A stretch of DNA of 12,786 nt. Source: BMS3ABIN04 sp965554225. GTDB taxonomy: Bacteria > Bacteroidota > Ignavibacteria > Ignavibacteriales > Melioribacteraceae. This document shows, one piece after another, positions 6,355 through 12,786 of this stretch. The notes below the pieces were generated by a model that was not told where the DNA came from, made no database searches, and was given only the letters and a program-made list of their open reading frames with translations. Positions within the stretch are counted from its first letter, which is position 1, and every line of letters starts with the position of its first letter. Where the stretch lies: positions 1 to 12,786 of the forward strand of contig CBEVZC010000088.1 in the NCBI GenBank assembly GCA_965554225.1, given 5' to 3'. Made by a program: the position numbers and the translations under genes.

Positions 6355-7623
6355 ATGGACAGACCTATTTGTATTTTTGAAGATTCCGGGTTTAAAAACT
6401 TTCAACCTTTGACTTACACACGACCTATTTACGATTTACGCTGCGGGATTATTACACTAAAAGAAAAAATATTAAACTACTTGAAACCATCAAGTGTTAT
6501 TCTGTTAACCAGAGAATATTTAGAAGATGACCAAAAGACTAAGAATCCCGGCCAGAATATAAATAAATTCCCAACAGAATTAGACAATTGTACTTTTATA
6601 AACGGAAGGCTTCTAATTGATAGTGATTTAGCAGATAAAATTATCGCTTTAGAAACTAATCAAATATTAGTATCTAAAAATGAAATAGTAGGCGCCAATC
6701 TCGATAAATTTCTGATAGATCAAATCGCGAGTAGTACTAATAAGATCGAGAAACTTTTAAATTCATCTGCCTTATCTAAAAAAGAGACTAATGCTAAATT
6801 AGTACAGTATACTTGGGAACTTGTTAACAATAATGGAAATGAAATTAGGAAAGATTACGATTTCCTTGTAAACAATAAAACAGAAAAGCTAAATGGAAAA
6901 ATTTACGACGGGACAACATTTGTAAATGAAGATAATATTTTTATCGGCGAGAACAGCAAAATAAAACCAGGAGTAATACTGGATGCTGAGGAAGGTCCTA
7001 TTTATATTGGTAAAGATGTAACTATATTTCCCAATGCTGTAATTGAAGGACCATGTTATATAGGTGATGGTTCTAAAATAAAAGTGGGTGCAAAAATTTA
7101 TGAGAATACCAGTATCGGTCCCGTTTGTAAAGTAGGAGGTGAAGTAGAAGAATCGATTATTCATTCATACTCCAATAAACAGCACGATGGATTTCTGGGA
7201 CATGCATACTTAGGATCATGGGTTAACCTTGGAGCAGATACAAACAACAGCGACTTAAAAAACAATTATGGTAATGTAAAAGTATTTATTAACGATGAAC
7301 AAGTTGATACAGGTTCTACATTCGTCGGACTTACAATGGGAGACCATTCAAAGTGCGGAATAAATACTATGTTCAATACAGGCACTGTTGTAGGTGTTTC
7401 CTGTAATATTTACGGCGGTAATTTCCCGCCTAAATATATCCCCTCTTTTTCATGGGGTGGCAGCGAAGGTTTTACAACTTTCAAATTAGATAAGAGTATG
7501 GCAGTTGCTAAGAAAGTAATGGCTAGGAGAGATGTTCAATTTAATGAATCAAATGAAAATATATTTAAAACTGTATTCAAATTAACTAAAGCAGAACGGG
7601 ATAAAAGAGAAATGCCCGACTAA
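6355..7623 (+). CDS. GlmU-like bifunctional protein (alternative bacterial GlmU: sugar nucleotidyltransferase plus left-handed beta-helix acyltransferase)
   Basis: Expected to make UDP-GlcNAc or a similar activated sugar from hexosamine phosphate, for peptidoglycan and lipopolysaccharide. The N-terminus has the mark of the Bacteroidetes-type family, PLTYTRPIYDLRCGI (18-32), instead of the LAAGxGTRM loop of classic GlmU. From about residue 175 to 380 come isoleucine/valine-rich hexapeptide turns (NIFIGENSKIKPG, PIYIGKDVTIFPN, CYIGDGSKIKVG), a left-handed beta-helix. H277 in KQHDGFLGHAYLGSWVNLGA falls where GlmU has its acetyltransferase His, judged by the shared GDAEIG-VNIGA-like context. The 422 residues are slightly longer than the usual family size as I recall it. 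GAGG (6345-6348) precedes the ATG by 6 bases. nagB follows after 16 bases, so both act on glucosamine phosphates. Substrate (GlcN-1-P or another sugar) is not proven by sequence. Confidence 0.88.
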   Translation: MDRPICIFEDSGFKNFQPLTYTRPIYDLRCGIITLKEKILNYLKPSSVILLTREYLEDDQKTKNPGQNINKFPTELDNCTFINGRLLIDSDLADKIIALETNQILVSKNEIVGANLDKFLIDQIASSTNKIEKLLNSSALSKKETNAKLVQYTWELVNNNGNEIRKDYDFLVNNKTEKLNGKIYDGTTFVNEDNIFIGENSKIKPGVILDAEEGPIYIGKDVTIFPNAVIEGPCYIGDGSKIKVGAKIYENTSIGPVCKVGGEVEESIIHSYSNKQHDGFLGHAYLGSWVNLGADTNNSDLKNNYGNVKVFINDEQVDTGSTFVGLTMGDHSKCGINTMFNTGTVVGVSCNIYGGNFPPKYIPSFSWGGSEGFTTFKLDKSMAVAKKVMARRDVQFNESNENIFKTVFKLTKAERDKREMPD

Positions 7624-7639
7624 CAATTAGGGGGAAATT

Positions 7640-8452
7640 ATGCGTGTTATTATTCAACCAAATTATGATAAGCTTTCTAAATGGGCTGCAAACTATGTAA
7701 CAATGAGAATTAAAAAATTTAAACCGACAGCTAAAAAACCTTTCGTTCTGGGCTTGCCGACCGGTTCCTCACCAATTGGTATGTACAAAGAGCTTGTAAA
7801 ATTAAATAGGAAAAAAGTTGTTTCGTTTAAAAATATTGTAACATTTAATATGGATGAATACGTAGGTATCCCTGAAAATCATCCTGAAAGCTACCATTCG
7901 TTTATGTGGAACAATTTCTTTAAGCATATTGATATATTAAAGAAAAATGTCAATATCCTAAACGGTAACGCTAAGGATTTATACAAAGAATGTGAAAATT
8001 ACGAGAAGAAAATTGCCAAATACGGCGGTATTCATTTATTCGTTGGGGGAATTGGTCCCGACGGACATATTGCATTTAACGAACCGGGATCTTCGCTTGG
8101 TTCTAGAACAAGAGTTAAAACATTAACCAAAGATACAATTATTGCAAACTCACGTTTCTTTGATAATGATTTAAGCAAAGTACCGAAAACAGCTCTTACG
8201 GTTGGCGTTAAAACCGTACTCGACTCACAGCGTGTTATGATTTTGATTTCAGGTCACAATAAAGCACGGGCATTACACGAAGTTGTAGAGGAAGGAGTAA
8301 ATCACATGTGGACGGTTAGTGCTTTACAGCTCCATCCTAAAGGTCTTATTGTTTGCGATGATGATTCAACTTACGAATTGAAAGTAGGGACAGTAGAATA
8401 CTTCAAGGATATTGAATCTAAAAATTTGGATCCGAATTCACTTCTTAAATAG
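7640..8452 (+). CDS. nagB: Glucosamine-6-phosphate deaminase
   Basis: Converts glucosamine 6-phosphate to fructose 6-phosphate and ammonia (reversible), joining amino-sugar metabolism to glycolysis in the cytosol. At 270 residues it matches the E. coli enzyme (266) and even shares its numbering: D72 in FNMDEYVG, D141 and H143 in GPDGHIAFNEP, and E148 of the catalytic set. GLPTGSSPIGMY (38-49) is the phosphate loop. The residues used for GlcNAc-6-P allosteric activation in E. coli (S151, R158, K160, Y254) are all present, so an allosteric enzyme is plausible. AGGGGG (7629-7634), an unusually strong ribosome binding site for this window, lies 5 bases before the ATG. It is co-transcribed with the GlmU-like gene and followed by a terminator. 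Neither nagA nor a GlcNAc uptake gene is in view. Confidence 0.97.
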   Translation: MRVIIQPNYDKLSKWAANYVTMRIKKFKPTAKKPFVLGLPTGSSPIGMYKELVKLNRKKVVSFKNIVTFNMDEYVGIPENHPESYHSFMWNNFFKHIDILKKNVNILNGNAKDLYKECENYEKKIAKYGGIHLFVGGIGPDGHIAFNEPGSSLGSRTRVKTLTKDTIIANSRFFDNDLSKVPKTALTVGVKTVLDSQRVMILISGHNKARALHEVVEEGVNHMWTVSALQLHPKGLIVCDDDSTYELKVGTVEYFKDIESKNLDPNSLLK

Positions 8453-8458
8453 TATTTC

Positions 8459-8495
8459 AGAGGGACCTTTACGGGTTCCTCTCTTCTCTTTTTTG
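8459..8495 (+). terminator. Rho-independent terminator after nagB
   Basis: AGAGGGACC (8459-8467) pairs with GGTTCCTCT (8474-8482), nine pairs including one G-U, around a six-base loop, and is followed by a pyrimidine run ending in six T residues. It starts 7 bases after the nagB stop and separates the amino-sugar operon from rqcH. Confidence 0.88.
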
Positions 8496-8529
8496 TATAT
8501 TTAACAAGCACTTAAACTTACATTGAGTA

Positions 8530-10155
8530 ATGTATAATAACTATTTTTACTTAAAAAGATCCGCAAAAGAATTAAACAACCTTTTACATAATAGCATTGT
8601 TCTGGATATTTATACTCAGGAGAAAAACAAGCTAAATCTTCATATACCTTCCGGAGAATACCCCGATAGACATTTAATTATATCTACCAACCCGCAGTCG
8701 GCATATTTACTTTTGAAACGGGAGCACCATAAAGCTAGAAAAAACACCATCAATTTCCTTAATAACTTATTACCGGATAAACTTTTGGGATTTGAAATTG
8801 CGGCACGTGATAGAATAATTAAAATAATCTTTGAAAAATTCTTATTAGTATTTATTGTACGCGGGCCAAAGACCAATATCTTGTTTAAATTCAATTCGGA
8901 TAAAATTCAATCTTTTAAGAAAATAAATAATCGGGACGAGTTAATAAATGAATTTGCTCAGCTGGATTTTATTAATCCGTCGGAACCATATCAACTTGAA
9001 AAATCTTTTGATGATGATTGCGAATTAAAAGACATTCGAAAAGCTTATCCGAATATTTCTAAAGATATTTACGAGAATGCAAAAATATTACTATTAACCG
9101 GACAAAATTCATCATTAATAGATGCTTTTGAAAATACATTTAATAAAATTCTAAATGGTTCAATAACAATAGGATTTGATAAAAACAAAAAAAAGGTTAG
9201 ACTAATTCCAAGTGTATTCCTGGATACTAAAAATTTAATTTATAATTCGAGTGCTAAAAGTTTCAATGAAGCATTGCAAAATTATTTATCTTTGCATTTC
9301 AGACTATTCAATAAAATTGAACTAAAAAAAGAAATTGAAAAGTTCTTGACAAAGGATTTGGAAAGAATTGCTTATAAATTAAATAACTTGAAAAACAGAA
9401 TAGAGAGTGGATCAAAAGAAACGGAATATAATAAAATAGGAGGATTGCTTTTATCGAACAGAGCAGAGCTGCACAAAGGGATGGAGCAAGTTTCTTTAAC
9501 AGATTATTCATCGGGCAATACTCTTAAAATAAAACTCGACCATAAAAAATCCGTTCAAAGTAATATTGATAACTACTTTGAGAAATCCCGTGACGAAAGA
9601 ATTAACTACCTTAAATCAATTGAACTATTTGATAATACACAAAAAAGATATGACTATTTATTATCCGTATCTAATAAATTAAAAAACTTAGATGATATTG
9701 ATGAATTAAAAAAGATCAAAAAAGAATTAAAAATTACAGCTTCAGCCAAAATGCCAAATGACGAGAATAAACATAGATTCAGACATTTTTTACTAGACAG
9801 CAAATATCATGTTTTTGTAGGCAGAGACAGCAAAGAGAATGATTATTTATCAATTAAATTTGCTAAACAAAACGACTATTGGTTTCACGCACGGGGTCTT
9901 CCCGGATCACATGTTATTTTAAGGCTAGACAATCCTAAAGAACCGGCACCAAAAAATATTCTAAAAAATGCCGCTTCAATTGCTGCGTTTTATAGTAAAG
10001 GTAAAACAGCCGGACTAACTCCGGTTTCATATACCTTTGCAAAATTTGTGCACAAGAAAAAAGGAATGGAGCCCGGTAAAGTGCTTATCTCAAAAGAAAA
10101 AGTTTTATTGGTAAAGCCGGAAATACCTAAAAATTGTGAGCAATTGTATGAATAA
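8530..10155 (+). CDS. rqcH: NFACT/RqcH-family ribosome quality control protein
   Basis: RqcH, the bacterial relative of Rqc2/NEMF, binds stalled 50S-peptidyl-tRNA and recruits tRNA-Ala to add C-terminal alanine tails that mark unfinished proteins for degradation. This 541-residue protein (B. subtilis RqcH is about 570) shows the expected order: an NFACT-N domain to about residue 265, a long charged helical, coiled-coil-rich middle (about 265-420), and an NFACT-R domain (about 425-525) with GRDSKEND (431-438), WFHARGLPGSHVILRL (451 onward) and VSYTFAKFVHKKKGMEPG. The Asp-Arg pair needed by B. subtilis RqcH for tailing is kept as D94-R95 in AARDRII. The ATG at 8530 gives the normal family N-terminus; its Shine-Dalgarno is weak. 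It begins 47 bases after the nagB hairpin stem ends and its last codons overlap the HEPN-like gene. The partner RqcP is not in the window. Confidence 0.93.
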   Translation: MYNNYFYLKRSAKELNNLLHNSIVLDIYTQEKNKLNLHIPSGEYPDRHLIISTNPQSAYLLLKREHHKARKNTINFLNNLLPDKLLGFEIAARDRIIKIIFEKFLLVFIVRGPKTNILFKFNSDKIQSFKKINNRDELINEFAQLDFINPSEPYQLEKSFDDDCELKDIRKAYPNISKDIYENAKILLLTGQNSSLIDAFENTFNKILNGSITIGFDKNKKKVRLIPSVFLDTKNLIYNSSAKSFNEALQNYLSLHFRLFNKIELKKEIEKFLTKDLERIAYKLNNLKNRIESGSKETEYNKIGGLLLSNRAELHKGMEQVSLTDYSSGNTLKIKLDHKKSVQSNIDNYFEKSRDERINYLKSIELFDNTQKRYDYLLSVSNKLKNLDDIDELKKIKKELKITASAKMPNDENKHRFRHFLLDSKYHVFVGRDSKENDYLSIKFAKQNDYWFHARGLPGSHVILRLDNPKEPAPKNILKNAASIAAFYSKGKTAGLTPVSYTFAKFVHKKKGMEPGKVLISKEKVLLVKPEIPKNCEQLYE

Positions 10156-10519
10156 TGAATTAGCTAATAAAACTAAAGTTTTGTTTGCTCAAGGTGATGT
10201 TGAAATTTCTAGAGCAGAAAAATTTATAAAAGATAATTTTGACGGGAAAGTTAGGACATGCTCCCGCCGTGCTGCCGGATTTTATATTGACGGATTGCTG
10301 AACATAAAACCCGGCAAGTCGTACGGCAGAAGTTTTATGACTCATCTTAAAGCGCTTAGTTTGGACAATTCTATTCCCGATGATATTAAAAAATCAGCGG
10401 AAATTTTAATTGAAAGAATTTCCGTTAGAGAAATTAGCGGAATTATCGCTCTTGAAAATGCAAAAAATATTATAAATTACTGTAAAGATGAATTCAAGGT
10501 TTATTTGGAAGATAAATAA
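10148..10519 (+). CDS. Small HEPN-like helical protein, function unknown, overlapping rqcH
   Basis: A 123-residue, apparently all-helical protein. The run CSRRAAGFYIDGLL (38-51), then GKSYGRSFMTHLKAL (56-70), IPDDIKKSAEILIE (76-89) and a C-terminal helix ALENAKNIINYCKDEF resembles the four-helix HEPN fold. R61-x4-H66 fits the spacing of the HEPN RNase motif (R-x4-6-H), but I cannot tell whether it occupies the catalytic position. The ATG at 10148 overlaps the last 8 bases of rqcH and has GTGAG just upstream; a GTG at 10136 would add four residues and is less convincing. The overlap implies one transcript and coupled translation with rqcH. No nucleotidyltransferase (MNT) or other antitoxin partner of HEPN toxins is adjacent. 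Role unknown; a link to ribosome rescue or tRNA handling is inference from position. Confidence 0.8.
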   Translation: MNNELANKTKVLFAQGDVEISRAEKFIKDNFDGKVRTCSRRAAGFYIDGLLNIKPGKSYGRSFMTHLKALSLDNSIPDDIKKSAEILIERISVREISGIIALENAKNIINYCKDEFKVYLEDK

Positions 10520-10572
10520 TCTAAGGTTCGCAGTTGATTTACAAAAGTATTAAATTTCAATGCAAATTAGGA

Positions 10573-10601
10573 TTAACTTGATCATCAAGAATTTTCATAA
10601 T
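10573..10601 (+). promoter_or_regulatory. Candidate promoter of the rhodanese-MauE-GT9 operon
   Basis: TTAACT (10573-10578) and CATAAT (10596-10601) are 17 bases apart, with five of six matches at -10. Transcription would begin around 10608, only a few bases before the ATG at 10612, again with no Shine-Dalgarno visible. A CTTGAT-C-ATCAAG dyad (10577-10589) overlaps the spacer. Confidence 0.35.
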
Positions 10602-10611
10602 ATTTAATAGA

Positions 10612-11130
10612 ATGTCAAAGATTAGAATAATAATATTACTACTGGTTGCTGTTGCTATGGGAATAATTTATAATCTCTTTTCTGTTAATAGAATTGACTT
10701 CTTCCCTTCCCGAGCCGGTGTTTTGTCAGAACAATATAGAACTGAAAATAAGCAGGATTCGGGGAAATGGTCTTATAATCCTGACAAAATTGCGTGGCAT
10801 CCCGTTCGCACTGATCAAGCTTACTATGTTTACAAACATAATCTTGCTAAGTTTATCGATCCAAGAGATGAATGGGATTTTAAAGATATGCATATTAAAA
10901 ATGCTATCAATATTCCTTTGTATAAATTTTCAATGATTAAAAATATTGTTTTATCAAGTTTGAAGAAAAAAGATTTGATAATTGTTTATTGTGAAGACAA
11001 TACATGCGACGACGGGAAAAATTTATGCGACAGTTTAGTAAAGTATAAATTCAAGAATGTTTTTCTATACAAAGGCGGTTTGGACGAATGGACTTTTGCC
11101 GATTATCCCGTTGAACTAAAAAATAAATAA
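10612..11130 (+). CDS. Membrane-anchored rhodanese-like protein
   Basis: A 172-residue protein with one N-terminal hydrophobic helix (about 4-20) and a rhodanese fold from about residue 70, predicted to face the periplasm. IDPRDEWDFKDMHIKNAINIP (82-102) is the standard substrate-entry segment, IIVYCED (123-129) holds the expected active-site Cys127, and VFLYKGGLDEW (150-160) is the usual rhodanese ending. A second cysteine, C132, gives a C-x4-C loop, with C139 nearby, so a thiol/disulfide relay is as plausible as sulfur transfer. It sits 5 bases before a MauE/DoxX-like gene, a pairing I recall from other genomes. The start lacks a Shine-Dalgarno sequence; the ATG is supported by the signal-anchor that follows. 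Substrate unknown. Confidence 0.87.
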   Translation: MSKIRIIILLLVAVAMGIIYNLFSVNRIDFFPSRAGVLSEQYRTENKQDSGKWSYNPDKIAWHPVRTDQAYYVYKHNLAKFIDPRDEWDFKDMHIKNAINIPLYKFSMIKNIVLSSLKKKDLIIVYCEDNTCDDGKNLCDSLVKYKFKNVFLYKGGLDEWTFADYPVELKNK

Positions 11131-11135
11131 ATTTG

Positions 11136-11588
11136 ATGAAAAGCTTATTACAAAATAAAAATGTTATTACGATTTCAAGAATTCTCTTTGCTGCAGTATT
11201 TTTATTTTCGGCAATTCTTAAAATATATGATCCCGTTTCATTCTTAAAAACTGTGAACAATTATAACTTGCTCCCTCTAACTTATGTAAACTTGTTTGTA
11301 ATAATTATTCCGTGGATAGAATTTGTTTCAGGTTTATTACTTTTATTCAACTTTTACCCTAAAGAAAATTCAGTAATCCTTTTAAGTTTACTCTTCATTT
11401 TTACAGTTGCTGTCCTCACTGCAATTTCGAGAGGGATTGATATAAATTGCGGATGCTTTGGTAGCGTTTTTCTGCAAGGAACTAATTGGCTGAAAATATT
11501 TGAAAATGTGATTTTGTTTTTAATCGGGTACCATACTTTTTATAATGCTCCTGTTTATGCTAAGAATAAAACGAAAAATAATCGATGA
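11136..11588 (+). CDS. MauE/DoxX-like redox-associated membrane protein
   Basis: A 150-residue protein with four predicted membrane helices (about 12-29, 49-71, 79-98, 117-136 in this numbering). Between helices 3 and 4 is DINCGCFG, with two cysteines in a C-x-C motif (C105, C107) typical of MauE/DoxX relatives. MauE is needed for disulfide maturation of methylamine dehydrogenase; other members are poorly known but associate with thiol-disulfide chemistry. The ATG at 11136 lies 5 bases after the rhodanese stop (a TTG one codon earlier is possible), and its stop overlaps the next start as ATGA. Tight coupling to the rhodanese suggests that they form one redox unit at the inner membrane. No mau enzyme genes are present, so methylamine use is not implied. 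Confidence 0.83.
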   Translation: MKSLLQNKNVITISRILFAAVFLFSAILKIYDPVSFLKTVNNYNLLPLTYVNLFVIIIPWIEFVSGLLLLFNFYPKENSVILLSLLFIFTVAVLTAISRGIDINCGCFGSVFLQGTNWLKIFENVILFLIGYHTFYNAPVYAKNKTKNNR

Positions 11589-12628
11589 GAATTGATAAAG
11601 ATTCCGTTAAAAAAATACTTGTAATAAAATTAAGAGGAATCGGAGATGTAGTTTTATCTACTATTGTTTTAGATAGCTTGAAAACTAATTTCCCCAATGC
11701 GAAAATTGATTATTTGACAGAAAAAGCAAGCTTTCCCGTTCTAAAAGACCTTCCTCAAATTAATGAAATTATTGAATTCAACAGGAAAAATACAATTAAG
11801 AGACTTAAGCTTTTCCCAAAAATACGAGCAAATAAATATAATTTAGTATTGGATTTGTTTTCTAACCCGGCAACAGCACAATTAGCATTTTTTAGCGGAG
11901 CACGTTACCGTATAGGTTTCCCTTATCGCGGTAGAAGGTATGCTTATAACCTTTTCGGACCATCTGAAAGAGGAAAATTTCATGCCGGACTGCTTCATCT
12001 TGAAGTATTAAAGAGAATTGGACTCAAAATTTCGTCACATAAGCTATATTTTAATTTAGATAAATCGGCTTATCTCTTTACTAATAAATACATTAGCTCA
12101 GTTAATCTAGAGAATAATTTAGTAGTTGGACTAATTCCGTCGGGTGGATGGAGTTCAAAGCGCTGTGAACCTAAGAAATTTGCTGAAATAGGTGATGAAA
12201 TATCAGAAAAATTCGATGCGAAAATAATAATTTTGTGGGGACCCGGTGATTTGAATGATGCTGAGGAAATTAAAGCCCTTATGAGACACCAAGCACTCCT
12301 TGCTCCAAAGACTTCTTTAAGTGAAATGGGAGCACTGATTTCAAACTGCTCTTTAATAGTTGCAAATGATAGCGGTCCTATGCATATAGCAACTGCTCTG
12401 AATGTTCCGGTTCTTAGTTTACATGGACCAACAGACCCAAAACTTCAAGGTCCGCTTGGAGAAAAGCATGAATGGATTCGATTGGAAGAATTGGACTGTA
12501 TTGGGTGTAATTTATTAGAGTGTCCTAAAAAGCATGAATGTTTTACCGAACTGACAATTGATAGAATAATGCCTAAAATTGATATATTGATTAAGAAAAA
12601 TAATCTTTTGGCAAATGAAAAAAATTGA
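11585..12628 (+). CDS. Family 9 glycosyltransferase (heptosyltransferase-like)
   Basis: Likely adds a sugar, classically ADP-heptose, to lipopolysaccharide core or a related surface glycan on the cytoplasmic face of the inner membrane. The 347 residues cover the full two-Rossmann GT-B fold. Marks: ILVIKLRGIGDVVLST (11-26), the first nucleotide-fold loop; GLIPSGGWSSKR, the start of the second domain; and NDSGPMHIATALNVPVLSLHGPT (261 onward), the donor-binding signature of GT9. The C-terminus has four cysteines (C305, C308, C313, C319) in the C-x2-C-x4-C-x5-C pattern common in GT9 proteins, possibly metal-binding. It begins inside the previous stop (ATGA) and overlaps the next GT9 gene by 14 bases. 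Donor and acceptor cannot be deduced; waa/rfa names are not justified. Confidence 0.92.
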   Translation: MRIDKDSVKKILVIKLRGIGDVVLSTIVLDSLKTNFPNAKIDYLTEKASFPVLKDLPQINEIIEFNRKNTIKRLKLFPKIRANKYNLVLDLFSNPATAQLAFFSGARYRIGFPYRGRRYAYNLFGPSERGKFHAGLLHLEVLKRIGLKISSHKLYFNLDKSAYLFTNKYISSVNLENNLVVGLIPSGGWSSKRCEPKKFAEIGDEISEKFDAKIIILWGPGDLNDAEEIKALMRHQALLAPKTSLSEMGALISNCSLIVANDSGPMHIATALNVPVLSLHGPTDPKLQGPLGEKHEWIRLEELDCIGCNLLECPKKHECFTELTIDRIMPKIDILIKKNNLLANEKN

Positions 12629-12786
12629 AACTTTTACTAAATCAATTTTACTTAACATTTTATTGATGTTAAGACACCCTTATCGTACCAATGAAAATAT
12701 TAGTACTGACCAAAAATTTAAGATTTTGGTGATACGTCTTAACCGAATTGGTGACGCTTTAGTTACAACTCCTCTTATTTCTTATC
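12615..12786 (+). CDS. Second family 9 glycosyltransferase, N-terminal fragment (cut by window edge)
   Basis: An open frame of 57 codons to the edge. It starts with ATG at 12615, 14 bases inside the preceding gene. After a 34-residue basic and hydrophobic lead comes FKILVIRLNRIGDALVTTPLISY (35-57), the same N-terminal GT9 loop as in the gene before (KLRGIGDVVLST). The lead (KSILLNILLMLRHPYR) is longer than in the first GT9 and may contact the membrane. Together the two suggest an envelope glycan (lipopolysaccharide core-type) locus continuing to the right. Family assignment rests on one motif. Confidence 0.8.
   Translation, partial: MKKIETFTKSILLNILLMLRHPYRTNENISTDQKFKILVIRLNRIGDALVTTPLISY

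Noticed and set aside
10136..10147. GTG start for the HEPN-like gene, four codons upstream
   Set aside because: Upstream bases show no Shine-Dalgarno, while the ATG at 10148 has GTGAG at a workable distance.
10577..10589. CTTGAT-C-ATCAAG dyad as an FNR-type site
   Set aside because: FNR/CRP-type boxes need a four-base or longer spacer between TTGAT and ATCAA; here there is one base, so the match is only superficial.
1..12786. CRISPR arrays, tRNA or rRNA genes, insertion sequences and prophage genes
   Set aside because: No regularly spaced repeats, cloverleaf-like segments, transposase or integrase motifs, or phage proteins were seen on either strand.

Overview
The window is an AT-rich (about one-third G+C by eye), densely coded stretch of bacterial chromosome. 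Gene content points to a Gram-negative member of the Bacteroidetes/Chlorobi/Ignavibacteria group, most likely Ignavibacteria-like. The clues are a Bacteroidetes-type 'alternative GlmU', a long-form dihydropteroate synthase, a kinase-less PASTA protein beside rpe, an RqcH/NFACT protein, and tandem family 9 glycosyltransferases of the lipopolysaccharide/glycan type. The placement is inference from gene families, not from a marker gene. Nothing looks like a phage, plasmid or insertion sequence, and I see no rRNA, tRNA or CRISPR array.

Left part, minus strand (1-2780): a membrane-anchored three-PASTA protein and ribulose-phosphate 3-epimerase (rpe) form an operon. It is followed by a 250-base gap holding an inverted-repeat-bounded, foldable element (1221-1375), then folP with its own candidate promoter, running off the left edge. 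A compact divergent promoter region (2781-2936) separates this block from the plus-strand genes.

Middle, plus strand (2937-8482): two tandem 500-residue proton-dependent oligopeptide transporters (POT family) each have a ribosome binding site and a downstream hairpin, so they are separate transcription units made by duplication. Next is a two-gene amino-sugar operon, the GlmU-like nucleotidyltransferase/acetyltransferase and glucosamine-6-phosphate deaminase NagB, closed by a good intrinsic terminator. Two strong AT-rich dyads lie in front of this operon.

Right part, plus strand (8530-12786): an RqcH-family protein (ribosome-associated quality control) overlaps a small HEPN-like gene of unknown function. 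After a short gap comes a tightly packed run: membrane-anchored rhodanese, MauE/DoxX-like membrane protein with a CxC motif, and two overlapping GT9 glycosyltransferases, the second cut by the right edge. This looks like the start of an envelope-glycan locus with a thiol-redox pair at its head.

Most of the window is core metabolism. The parts most worth a second look are the RqcH/HEPN-like overlap, the structured element between rpe and folP, and the divergence plus a conserved 3' patch between the two transporters.
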